This document shows, in pieces, positions 26,963 to 34,981 of a stretch of DNA of 64,000 nt. The translations under genes and the position numbers were made by a program. Under the pieces are notes generated by a model. It worked only from the letters and a program-made list of their open reading frames with translations, was not told the DNA's origin and did not search any database. This DNA comes from Microlunatus lacustris. GTDB taxonomy: Bacteria; Actinomycetota; Actinomycetes; Propionibacteriales; Propionibacteriaceae. The stretch spans positions 304,278-368,277 of the forward strand of contig BAAAJN010000005.1 of NCBI GenBank assembly GCA_039527025.1, in the 5' to 3' direction. Within the stretch, counting starts at the first letter, position 1, and each line of letters starts with the position of its first letter.

Positions 26963-26979
26963 GACCCAGGGATTATGAG
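26963..26979 (-). repeat. 17-nt copy of tRNA-Met anticodon region (att-like)
   Basis: On the minus strand this reads CTCATAATCCCTGGGTC, identical to bases 18903-18919 of tRNA-Met (anticodon loop, 3' anticodon stem, variable loop). The identity stops sharply at both ends. Length and position within a tRNA are those of an attachment-site core, but the orientation is inverted relative to the tRNA. Confidence 0.6.
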
Positions 26980-27397
26980 GGTGAGCCAGCCACCCTGGTC
27001 ACTGGGGGTGCCGTTCCCACCGACAAAACTCCTCGTGAGCGCCCTCGCCGTTGCTGGAGTGCCCGGGCTTCTCGTCGCGGCCCGTGGCTGCAGGATCTCG
27101 CCACGCACAACAACTCAGCGTCGAGGTTCTCATGGTCCGTCGGGCATCCGGTCTCGCTCATGTCCCCGGCCTCGGGGAGGAGGCACAGCTGCTGCGCTCG
27201 GCCATCGCCTGATCAACGCACGCCTGCGACGGCCGCGCCCGACCAGGTTCCGCTGGGGTGGCCCGGTCACATCTCGCACAACGGTGGGGTGCAGGCTGTG
27301 ATCGTCTCCTCGGTCACTCGGCGATCATGCACGAGGACCGATCGTTCGATCCGCAAGGCGAGCTTTGTACGGAACGTACGCAGGAGCCGACGGCAGC

Positions 27398-27892
27398 TCA
27401 GCGCACGGATCCTGGGTCCTTGCGGTCGTCGCCGCGGCCGCTCCCGCCAATCTGTCGACCGTCCCCCTCCCCGTCCGTCACGTGATCGCGTTCCTGGCGC
27501 CCGGGTAGGTCGGTCCGACTACCGCCGGCGGAGGACGTCCCGCCCTCGGCCAGCCCAGGGTCCAGCCGGGTCGCCTTCTGCTGCAGATCGTCTGCCTGGG
27601 CACGCTGGCGCTCGGCCTCCGCCATCCGTTCCTTGGCCTCGCGCTCGCCCTCGGCAGCCCGGAGCTCCGCGTCGGCGCGATCGCGACGGACTCTCGCGGC
27701 CTGCTCCTCGGCCTGAGCGCGCGCCGACTCGGCCTCGACGGACAGGCGCTGGGACTCCTGCAGCCGCTCCTGCGCCTCGGCCTGGTCGCGTTCCCGCTTG
27801 CGTGCGCGGAGCCGGGGCGCCAGGGCCAAGGCCAGGATCAGCAGGACGACGACGATGACGGCGATGATCACGATGACGACCGTGGTGTTCAT
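27398..27892 (-). CDS. Single-pass membrane protein with coiled coil
   Basis: A 164-residue protein. The ATG at 27892 has a GAGGAGG site eight bases upstream. Residues 4-26 form one strongly hydrophobic helix (VVIVIIAVIVVVLLILALALA). A highly charged Glu/Gln/Arg/Ala heptad region (about 30-105) should form a long coiled coil. The C-terminus is Gly/Ser/Asp-rich and disordered. The likely topology is an N-terminal anchor with a cytoplasmic coiled coil. Proteins of this design are common in actinobacteria and most have no known role. Confidence 0.75.
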   Translation of the reverse strand: MNTTVVIVIIAVIVVVLLILALALAPRLRARKRERDQAEAQERLQESQRLSVEAESARAQAEEQAARVRRDRADAELRAAEGEREAKERMAEAERQRAQADDLQQKATRLDPGLAEGGTSSAGGSRTDLPGRQERDHVTDGEGDGRQIGGSGRGDDRKDPGSVR

Positions 27893-28165
27893 GGGTGTAC
27901 CTCCTCGGCGGATCCTAGTCGGCGGCCCCGATCCGGCGCAGAGGTTTGGACCAAGATCAACCCGGGCAGACCATCGCCGGGGCGGCCCGTGCGCCTGATG
28001 CCCGACGCTTCCGACGGCCTGCTCTCCAACACGCGATCGGACGTGTCCGGTTCGAGACCACAACCTTGGCCAACCCTGATCCGTCTCGACCCCGTGGCGC
28101 GCCCGACGCCTCTACCGTGAGGGAGAACCGACCAGCGGGGCCGGCGTCGAGACAGGGGAATCACC

Positions 28166-28336
28166 ATGTCGACCGAGAAGCACCCGAGCCAGGAGCCGCC
28201 CGAGCTGCACGTGTCGAGGAAGAGCCCTCGGTGCGGCAAGTTCGTGGGCAAGGATGGTGAGCGAGACCTCCACTGCGACTTGCCCGAGGGCCACGCGGAT
28301 GCCTGCAGCGCGCCCGTCGAGGACGTGGAACTCTGA
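28166..28336 (+). CDS. Small Cys/His-rich protein
   Basis: A 56-residue protein missed by most length cut-offs. The ATG at 28166 has an AGGGGAA site seven bases upstream. The second half carries spaced Cys and His: RCGKFVGKDGERDLHCDLPEGHADAC. The C-x-n-C-x5-H-x3-C arrangement could bind zinc. A comparable Cys/His tail occurs in the small protein at 57747-58007. No function can be given. Confidence 0.6.
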   Translation: MSTEKHPSQEPPELHVSRKSPRCGKFVGKDGERDLHCDLPEGHADACSAPVEDVEL

Positions 28337-28613
28337 CACTGGAGAGTCGCATGCGGCCCCCACCAGGCCTGGGCGACGGTCGCGCGTGGACGGGGTAGAC
28401 GGCAGGCCCAGGATCGGCTGGCTGCGGCTGAGCCAGAGGCCGAGGGGCTCTACCCCTTCAGGCCGGTGGCGGTCGGCGTCAACGTACGGACTGCGAGCAT
28501 TCACTGGCGGCGGAGGGCTTCGCTCGACACTGGTTCCGTAGGCGAGCAGCACCGCTGCCAAGACCGAGCGGGGGGGAAGTCGCCCCAGCCAGTCAGCGGT
28601 CCGTCGGATGGAC

Positions 28614-29042
28614 TCAGCGCACGACGGTCACGGGGCAGTGTGCGTGGGCTGCCACGTGCTGGCTGACCGACCCGAGGAGCATTCCGGCGAAGCCGCCGTG
28701 GCCTCGAGAACCGACCACGACGAGGTCAGCGCCAGCGGAGGCCTCGACGAGCCGTTGCGCAGCGTGACCCTCGGCCACGTCCTGCTGCACGACCAACCCG
28801 TGGTCATCGCCGAGGGTGGCGACCGCGTCGTCCTGCAGCCGCCGAGTCAGCTGCTGCAAGCTCGAGGACTCGGTCCAGCCGCCGTCGTACTTGACCCCGA
28901 CGAGGGCCGCCGGCGCCAACCACGTGCTGAGGACGTGCAGCGCCGCCTGGTGCTGCCGCGCCTCTTCAGCGGCCCACCGCAGAGCGCGCTGACTGCCCTC
29001 GGAACCGTCAACGCCGACGAGCACGTACGTCCAACTAGCCAT
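28614..29042 (-). CDS. Universal stress protein, UspA family
   Basis: A 142-residue single Usp domain. The N-terminal strand and Asp are in YVLVGVDGSEGSQRALRWA. The nucleotide-binding motif near the C-terminus is VVVGSRGHGGFAGMLLGSVSQHVAAHAHCPVTVV, which keeps the G-x2-G-x9-G(S/T) pattern of ATP-binding members. The ATG at 29042 (MASWTYV) is the likeliest start; a GTG at 29054 would add four residues. Such proteins support survival in starvation or hypoxia. It is flanked by relics rather than by a stress operon. Confidence 0.9.
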   Translation of the reverse strand: MASWTYVLVGVDGSEGSQRALRWAAEEARQHQAALHVLSTWLAPAALVGVKYDGGWTESSSLQQLTRRLQDDAVATLGDDHGLVVQQDVAEGHAAQRLVEASAGADLVVVGSRGHGGFAGMLLGSVSQHVAAHAHCPVTVVR

Positions 29043-29270
29043 CGCCACCACCACACCTCGTTGTCGCCTCGGCCCGACGGCTCGTCGGTCCTGAGATCCT
29101 CACCGGGCCAGTCTGCTGCCGAGGCAGATCCAGGTCTAGGTCGTCGGCAGGACAACCGTGTTGCGACACCCGCCCGAGTGTCAGCGTCCGCGGACGACCC
29201 GACCAGTGATGACACCCTTCCCGGCCTGACGTGCAGAAGCAACGGGCGGGGTTCGGGCGTGAACGGGTCG

Positions 29271-29700
29271 TCAGGCTGAGAGCTCAGCCCGGAGGCTCCT
29301 CCTGGCCCGTCGCCCAGGTTCCGACCGAGGCGATCGCCCCACCACCAGCGGGTCGTCGATGGGGGCGTGCTCGATGGTGCTGCGGTAGTAGAGGAGGCCG
29401 AGCAGGAGATCGGCGGCGGCCGCGCTGTCGGTGGTGAGCGCGAGGTGGCCCCGAGCCCTGGGCTTGCTCGAGGGCCTCGCCGAGTCGCTCCGCCAAGATC
29501 TGGCGAAGGCGTCGCGTCGTGCGGCGATCTCCGGCTCCCACAACGCAGCGTTGGCCACGGTGGTGGTGACGGCCCGGACCTCGTCGAGCTCGAGCTGGCG
29601 GGCGACGACCGTCGGCTCCCTCTGCAGCTGGACCTGCGCCTCGGGCAGGTCACGCACGAGAAAGGTTCCTCCGTCGGGGCAGATGACCGCGTCGTTGCGG
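29271..29700 (-). pseudogene. TetR-family C-terminal domain, degenerate
   Basis: The frame contains typical TetR ligand-domain text: LELDEVRAVTTTVANAALWEPEIAARRDAFA and, later, ALTTDSAAAADLLLGLLYYR followed by a DDPLV element. Between them the expected ILAERLGEALEQAQ is readable only in another frame (about 29450-29503), so two compensating single-base shifts have occurred. The N-terminal DNA-binding domain is missing; the upstream text is unrelated. I regard it as a pseudogene, probably of a transferred regulator. Confidence 0.55.
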
Positions 29701-29750
29701 CCCCGCACGGTGAGCAGCGGCACGTGGCTGTCGCCGAAGTGCACCGACGA

Positions 29751-30068
29751 TCAGCCGCCGATCACCACCGTCGGGCAGCCGGGCCCCGGCATCACGGGAG
29801 CACCGTGCAGGCTCAGGTCACCGAGCCGCGCTGCCGGCAGTCCGCCGATCAGCACCGTCGTGCTGCCCATGGCGATCCCGTTCGGCGCGGGCGAGACGCA
29901 GACGATGCCGCCGGGCGTGCCGTTCGCGACGGCTGCAGGGGCGCCACCGATCAGCACGGTCGGCACGGCGGCCAGCGGTGTAATCGCTCCACCGACGTGA
30001 GGTTTCGGGCCGTCCACAAGAGGGCAGAGGGCCATGTCCCCAGCGCGCAGAGCAGGTCCCGGCGGCAT
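29751..30068 (-). CDS. PAAR-domain protein (spike-tip type), stand-alone
   Basis: A 105-residue PAAR-like protein. Repeated tip motifs are present: PAALRAGD-like MALCPLVDGPKPHVGG, VPTVLIGGAPAAVANG, STTVLIGGLPAARLGD, and a final GPGCPTVVIGG at the C-terminus. PAAR proteins cap the VgrG spike of contractile injection machines. The ATG at 30068 gives the usual short N-terminus. The gene lies 4.4 kb from the eCIS structural genes on the same strand. Because the PAAR gene inside the eCIS cluster is reduced to a remnant, this one may supply the tip. Confidence 0.8.
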   Translation of the reverse strand: MPPGPALRAGDMALCPLVDGPKPHVGGAITPLAAVPTVLIGGAPAAVANGTPGGIVCVSPAPNGIAMGSTTVLIGGLPAARLGDLSLHGAPVMPGPGCPTVVIGG

Positions 30069-30305
30069 CGACTCCTCCCTCGGCGTCCCGCTGATGCTAG
30101 CAGCGGTCGACGCCGGTGATCAGGATCGATCGGGCCGAGAACACTGCCCCGGAGGGCCGCAGAGATGTCCACCCTGGGTCGACGCCCATGGGGAGAACGA
30201 TCATGCTCACCGGGGTGGCGCGACCGCCGCGATGGGTGGACCATCGGAAGTGGCCTGCGTCGGCGGAAGTCTGGGAGCGGCGAGCCAGGCTCGAGGGGGA
30301 CGGAC

Positions 30306-31427
30306 ATGTCGGAGGGCACCTCGACGTCACGGAACGGGCAGGCCCTGGACGCCTGCGACCGGTTCACCCAGGCCGCGGTGGTCGGGTGCGGTCGGGCGGC
30401 AGGACTCCACGCCCGCGAGGCATCCTGCTGCCCCAGGGAGATACCGGTGCTGGGTGGTCACTCGACACCTGTGGTCACCACGCACCGGCCCGCGAGCAGG
30501 ACTGGCTCCGGGATGGTCCTCCTGCTGGAGCTGCTTCTCCTCCTGCCTGCGTTCCTCGGCTGTTTCAGCACAGCCACGACCAACTGCCCGGAGACGGAGA
30601 TGCGGGCGGAGACAGGACTGGCACGCGATGCGCGACAGGTCTTGCGTTGCGTGCACGCGGAGTTCCCGGAGATCACGACCTTCCACGGAGTGCGGGAGGA
30701 CTCCTACCCGGATCATCCGGAAGGGCGGGCGATCGACATCATGATCGACTCGGCGATACCGGACTACAAGAGCCGAGAAGCCGTCGAGCTCGGTGACCGG
30801 GTGGTCGCGTACCTGCAGGCGCGCAAGGAGGAGTTCCGTGTCCACTACATCATCTGGCAGCAGCAGTCGTGGAGCGCGAACCGTGCCGAGGATGACTGGC
30901 GGCCGATGGAGGACCGGGCCAGCGACAACGCCAACCATCTGAACCACATCCACGTCACGGTCCTGCGTGCTGGCGATGAGCCTGGGGAGCGCGTGACCAA
31001 CGCCGAGAAACCACCGCCACGAACCACGGTGTCGTCGACGCCTACGCCCGCCGAGGACACCCCCTCACCCGGCGTCGCAGGACCGCAGATCGTCGGTGCC
31101 CGGGTGGTCGAGCCTGACGGCGGGACCGCGCTGACCCAGATCTGCCCCGGCGACCAGGTGCAGGTCGTGGCCGAGGTGGTCACCACGGGTGCGTCCGCGG
31201 GTGTGACGCTGAGCATCTCCGGTGCCACGAGCAGTGGGCCCACCTCGATGCAGGCTCTCACCACCACGGAGTTCCGTTCGGGCACCATCGGGATCTACGA
31301 CGCTGGTACGTCGTCCTTCACGATCGAGGCGACCGACGAGTCAGGGGGTACGAGCTCTGCTCAGGCGAGCCTGACCATGCCCTCAGCGGACGAGTGCGGC
31401 CAGGTGACTCCCTTCGCGACCGGCTGA
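30306..31427 (+). CDS. M15-like (ARB_07466-type) peptidase domain protein
   Basis: A 373-residue protein with a central domain like D-Ala-D-Ala peptidases of the M15 class. Zinc-site candidates are His137 and Asp144 in DHPEGRAIDIMID, and His216 in NHLNHIHV. A Thr/Pro linker leads to a C-terminal beta domain of about 110 residues. The ATG at 30306 follows an AGGGGGAC site. An internal ATG at 30513 begins a lipoprotein-like signal (MVLLLELLLLLPAFLGC), so the real start may be there and the mature protein a surface lipoprotein. Cell-wall hydrolysis is the likely role. It lies between the orphan PAAR gene and the eCIS regulator. Confidence 0.7.
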   Translation: MSEGTSTSRNGQALDACDRFTQAAVVGCGRAAGLHAREASCCPREIPVLGGHSTPVVTTHRPASRTGSGMVLLLELLLLLPAFLGCFSTATTNCPETEMRAETGLARDARQVLRCVHAEFPEITTFHGVREDSYPDHPEGRAIDIMIDSAIPDYKSREAVELGDRVVAYLQARKEEFRVHYIIWQQQSWSANRAEDDWRPMEDRASDNANHLNHIHVTVLRAGDEPGERVTNAEKPPPRTTVSSTPTPAEDTPSPGVAGPQIVGARVVEPDGGTALTQICPGDQVQVVAEVVTTGASAGVTLSISGATSSGPTSMQALTTTEFRSGTIGIYDAGTSSFTIEATDESGGTSSAQASLTMPSADECGQVTPFATG

Positions 31428-31481
31428 CGCGGACTCCAACGCACCTCGCTGTCTGCTGTCGCCGGCAGGTCCGGATACGAC

Positions 31482-31510
31482 GATGACAGCGGACGGGCTC
31501 GAGGTATAGC
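31482..31510 (+). promoter_or_regulatory. Possible promoter of the STAND-SARP regulator
   Basis: GATGAC (31482-31487) and TATAGC (31505-31510) are 17 bases apart, 26 bases upstream of the start codon. Pattern only. Confidence 0.35.
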
Positions 31511-31536
31511 GTCGAAGGTCATTGTTGGGGGCTTCG

Positions 31537-34392
31537 ATGAACGCATTTCTCTTCCATGAGAAGGTGCACCGCCCGGACCCCCGGGGGCTCGTCCGGGAGC
31601 GTCTGGAGCGTCGCCTGCTGGACCCCGACGGCCCGTGGACCGCGCTGGTCCTCGGTCCTCCCGGGGCCGGCAAGACCACCCTGCTCAGCCGTGTCGCCGA
31701 CCGGGGCGCTGAGGCGTGCGCCTGGTACCGGGCCAGCGCCGAGGACGATGACGAGGCTGCCCTGGTGAGACATGTCGGTGGGGCGCTCGAGGAGGCGCTG
31801 GACATCCCCCTCATCGGCCGAGCGGTCCCACCACCCACCGTGGACGCGCTGGTGGCGGCCTGGGAGGAGCTGGCTCCGGGACCGGTCCGGCTGGTCGTCG
31901 ACGACCTGCACGTCATCGTCGGGAGTCCGGCGGAGCGCGCTCTGGAACGACTGCTCGTCCTGCGCCCCCGGGGCGTGCGGGTCCTGCTGGGTAGCCGACG
32001 ACCGCCGATGATCAACACGTCCCGCTTCCTCGCGAACGGCGACCTCTGCCAGCTGGACGGCGACGACCTCCGCTTCCGCTCCTGGGAGGTCGAGGACTTG
32101 TTCCGCGCGGTCTACCGCCGCCCGCTCTCGCCGGAGTCGGCGGCGGCGCTCACCCGGCGCACCGGCGGCTGGGCGGCGGGTCTGCAGCTGTTCCACCTCG
32201 GCACCGCCGAGCTGAGCCGGCCGGGACGCGAAGCAGCGGTGGCGGAGCTGTCCGGACGCTTCCGGCTGATCCGGTCCTACCTCACCCGCAACGTCCTCGA
32301 AGGCCTGGCGGAGGGCCGGCGGCTATTCCTGCTCCGGACCTGCACGCTGGGTCTGATGTCGGGCGACCTCTGCGACGAGCTGCTCGGGGCCGGTGGCAGT
32401 GCGGCCGTCCTCGACGAGCTCGAGCGTCTCCAGTTCTTCACCACCAGCACCGACGGTGGGCGCACCTACCGCTACCACCAGGTGCTGCAGACCCACCTCG
32501 AGGTCCTGCTCGTCGACGAGGAGGGCTCCGCAGCGGCGCGCCAGCTCTACGCCCGCAGCGCCGGACTGCTCGAGCGGCAGGGCCTCGACCGGGCAGCGGT
32601 GCGGGCGTACGCCAGGGCGGAGGACTGGGGGGCGGTGGCGCGCTTGCTGCAGCGAGGTCCCTCCTCCCTGCCCCCCGATGAGTGGCTCGGCAGCCTCCTG
32701 GGCCGGCCCGGCGCTCCCGGCGACGACCCGGGCATGGCCGCCGTCGGCGCGCGCCGGCTGCTCCGCGAAGGTCGGGTGACCGAGGCGGTGGCTGCCTACC
32801 GGCAGGCGGAGTCGTCGATGGACGACCCCGAGTTCCGGAGCCGGTGCGCAGAGGAACGCGCCGTCGCCTCCGTCTGGCTCCCGGTGCCCCCACCGCCGCC
32901 CTCGGTCGGCGCGGCCCCTCCGGCTCTCGTCCTGGCCCGCCAGCTGCGAGCGCTCACCCGGACCGGGACCGTGCCCGACGCCGTCCCGCCCGGACTGGCG
33001 CGGGGCCTGGCCCACCTGCTGGAGGGCGACTCGCCGGCGGCGCTCCGCGCCCTGAGAGGCATGGCGGCCCCCAGCACGAGCACGACCACGGGGGGCTGGT
33101 CCGACCTGGCCGCCCGGCTGGTCCTCGTGGTCGCGGAGCTGCTGGCGGAGCCGGACCAGGCCGTCTCCGGGCGACTCGAGGAGGTCGTGCTCTCCGCGGA
33201 CCTCGAGGGCCTGCCCTGGTTGTCGCGGATGGCGCGTGGCATCCAGGCGGTGGTCCTGCTCACGGTCCAGCCGACCGGGTGGCGGGTCTCGGCCTGCCAC
33301 GAGCTCATCGAGGACTGCGAGCTGCACGGCGATGCGTGGGCGGCTTGCCTGCTCAGCGGGCTGCTCGGCTGGCTGCAGGTGCGGGTCGGACGTCCTGCCG
33401 AGGCGGTGCCCCACCTGCGCCGTGCCGTCCAGCACGCGCTGGCCCTCGACGCGCCCGTGCTCGAGCTGTGGGGCCGCGCCCTGCTGAGCCGCACCGCGGC
33501 CACCCCCGAGTCGACACCCCACGCGGTCGAGCTGCTGCGAGCCCGGGCTCGCGCCGCCGGGGTCTTCGCTCTGCTGCCCCTGCTGGCCGGTCGTGCGGTC
33601 CCGCCGCTGGTGGCGTCCGAGGTCTGGTCGAAGCCGGCCGCGGTCGATCTCCGGCCGGTCGCCACGGGCGCGGTCGGGCCCTCCGTGCGGCTGCGGTGCC
33701 TGGGCAGCTTCGAGCTGACCGTCGACGGCCGGGCCGTCGACTGGCACCGGCTGCGGCCGAAAGCGCGGTCGTTGCTGGAGCGGCTCGCCCTCGACCACGG
33801 CCGGCCCGTCCACCGGGAGCGGTTGATCGACGCGCTCTGGCCGGAGCTGAGCACGGCGTCGGGCACGCGGAGCCTGCAGGTGGCGGTCTCGAGCGTGCGG
33901 CAGTGCCTGATCGCCGCCGGCCTGGACGACTCCAGCGTGCGACGGGCCGGTGACGCCTACGCCCTGCAACTGCCCGGGGCCGTGGACGAGCTGCGGGAGT
34001 TCGAGCGGCTCGCCCAGTTCGCGGTGCGGCTCGAGCTGGCCGCAGACGAGGCCGCCGCACTGCGCGCACGCTTCGACGCCCTCGACCTGTACGCCGGCGA
34101 GCTCCTGCCCGAAGCCGGACCGGCGGAATGGGTGGTGGGGGAGCGCGACCGGCTCCGGTCCCTCGCTGCTGAGGTGGCGGCCGAGGCTGCACGTGGAGCC
34201 CTGGCCGTGGGCGACCTGCACCGCGGTGTGCGGGCGGCGCGCCGTTCGCTCGAGTTCGAGCCGTACCACGACCCGTCGTGGGCCGTGCTGGTCGCCCTCC
34301 TCGAACAGCTCGGTGACCACAGCGCCGCCGCGGTCTGCCGCCGTGAGCACGCCCGTGCCCTGGCCGAGCTGGGTCTGCCGGCCCGCCGCTGA
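31537..34392 (+). CDS. STAND NTPase - SARP (BTAD) fusion transcriptional regulator
   Basis: A 951-residue regulator. The N-terminal MalT/STAND-type ATPase carries Walker A LGPPGAGKTTLLSR (about residue 43) and a Walker B-like VRLVVDDLHVIVG. A long helical-repeat sensor region follows. From about residue 710 there is an OmpR-type winged helix (LRCLGSFELTVDGRAVDWHRLRPKARSLLERL) and then a bacterial transcriptional activation domain, the SARP architecture with its order reversed relative to AfsR. The ATG at 31537 has GGGG six bases upstream. It faces the eCIS genes. Proteins of this class sit beside actinobacterial eCIS loci and probably activate them. A matching operator lies at 52880-52908. 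Confidence 0.88.
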   Translation: MNAFLFHEKVHRPDPRGLVRERLERRLLDPDGPWTALVLGPPGAGKTTLLSRVADRGAEACAWYRASAEDDDEAALVRHVGGALEEALDIPLIGRAVPPPTVDALVAAWEELAPGPVRLVVDDLHVIVGSPAERALERLLVLRPRGVRVLLGSRRPPMINTSRFLANGDLCQLDGDDLRFRSWEVEDLFRAVYRRPLSPESAAALTRRTGGWAAGLQLFHLGTAELSRPGREAAVAELSGRFRLIRSYLTRNVLEGLAEGRRLFLLRTCTLGLMSGDLCDELLGAGGSAAVLDELERLQFFTTSTDGGRTYRYHQVLQTHLEVLLVDEEGSAAARQLYARSAGLLERQGLDRAAVRAYARAEDWGAVARLLQRGPSSLPPDEWLGSLLGRPGAPGDDPGMAAVGARRLLREGRVTEAVAAYRQAESSMDDPEFRSRCAEERAVASVWLPVPPPPPSVGAAPPALVLARQLRALTRTGTVPDAVPPGLARGLAHLLEGDSPAALRALRGMAAPSTSTTTGGWSDLAARLVLVVAELLAEPDQAVSGRLEEVVLSADLEGLPWLSRMARGIQAVVLLTVQPTGWRVSACHELIEDCELHGDAWAACLLSGLLGWLQVRVGRPAEAVPHLRRAVQHALALDAPVLELWGRALLSRTAATPESTPHAVELLRARARAAGVFALLPLLAGRAVPPLVASEVWSKPAAVDLRPVATGAVGPSVRLRCLGSFELTVDGRAVDWHRLRPKARSLLERLALDHGRPVHRERLIDALWPELSTASGTRSLQVAVSSVRQCLIAAGLDDSSVRRAGDAYALQLPGAVDELREFERLAQFAVRLELAADEAAALRARFDALDLYAGELLPEAGPAEWVVGERDRLRSLAAEVAAEAARGALAVGDLHRGVRAARRSLEFEPYHDPSWAVLVALLEQLGDHSAAAVCRREHARALAELGLPARR

Positions 34393-34441
34393 CGCCCACC
34401 GCCCCACCCGCGCGGTGCAGGCCCACCCCCGTTGCTCGACG

Positions 34442-34981
34442 TCACGGTCCCTGCACCTGGACCCGGTGCTCGACGTGCGCCGGCTTGAGCGTGCAGACCA
34501 GCGCGTCCAGGCGGTCGACGTCGACGACCTCACCCGGTCGGAGCTGGACCACCACCACGATGGCCGGACCGGGCTGGCCCGGCAGCTCGCCGCCCGGCGT
34601 CGACGACCAGGACGCGGCGCCGTTCTCACGGACCTCGACGGTCACCCCGTGAGCCGCCTCGACCGCGTGGGCGATGCCCGCAGCCGTGCCGCCCCGGACC
34701 TGCAGGTCGGCGGCTGCCGCCAGCACCGCGCGGTCTCGGCCGTCGCCGCCGCTCGTCCCGGCGGGCACGCCGAGCCACTGCCCGAGCCAGGGGACGAGAT
34801 CGACCGGGGCGGTGGACAGGTCGAGGTAGGCCGGGAAGGAGTCCAGTGTGGACAGCACCGGCGCCAGCACCTCGTCCAGGCCGGCGCAGAGGCCGCGCGC
34901 CATCGCGTCCTCGCGGAGCAGGGCTGGCAGCGTGTCGGCCAGCGGGTGCGGTGTGGCCAGGGCCGGCAGCGTGCCCCTCAT
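34442..34981 (-). CDS. eCIS tail protein I-like baseplate protein (TIGR02242 type)
   Basis: A 179-residue protein and the last gene of the eCIS operon. The text MRGTLPALATPHPLADTLPALLREDAMA, FPAYLDLSTAPVDLVPWLGQWLG and the following RAVLAAAADLQVRGGTAAGI match the phage tail protein I family, which corresponds to Afp12 of the Serratia antifeeding prophage. It links the baseplate wedge to peripheral parts. The ATG at 34981 overlaps the preceding stop by four bases. It converges on the STAND-SARP gene. Confidence 0.85.
   Translation of the reverse strand: MRGTLPALATPHPLADTLPALLREDAMARGLCAGLDEVLAPVLSTLDSFPAYLDLSTAPVDLVPWLGQWLGVPAGTSGGDGRDRAVLAAAADLQVRGGTAAGIAHAVEAAHGVTVEVRENGAASWSSTPGGELPGQPGPAIVVVVQLRPGEVVDVDRLDALVCTLKPAHVEHRVQVQGP

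Larger units (their letters stand above)
18903..26979. mobile_element. Putative degenerate integrated element beside tRNA-Met
   Basis: The segment between tRNA-Met and a 17-nt copy of its anticodon region holds an excisionase-like relic next to the tRNA, a three-gene operon of unknown function and a probable insertion-sequence relic. No integrase is left. The two 17-nt copies are in inverted rather than direct orientation, which does not fit simple integration and would require a later inversion. The boundaries are therefore tentative. Confidence 0.4.
26584..27397. other. Gene-poor region with insertion-sequence debris
   Basis: About 800 bases without an intact gene. It holds the IS relic and the tRNA-like 17-mer listed separately. 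From 27000 to 27397 I see no repeat, promoter or coding frame that I can support. Confidence 0.5.

Noticed and set aside
27160..27858. A 232-codon plus-strand frame
   Set aside because: It is antisense to the coiled-coil membrane protein, which has a good ribosome site and a clear membrane helix.
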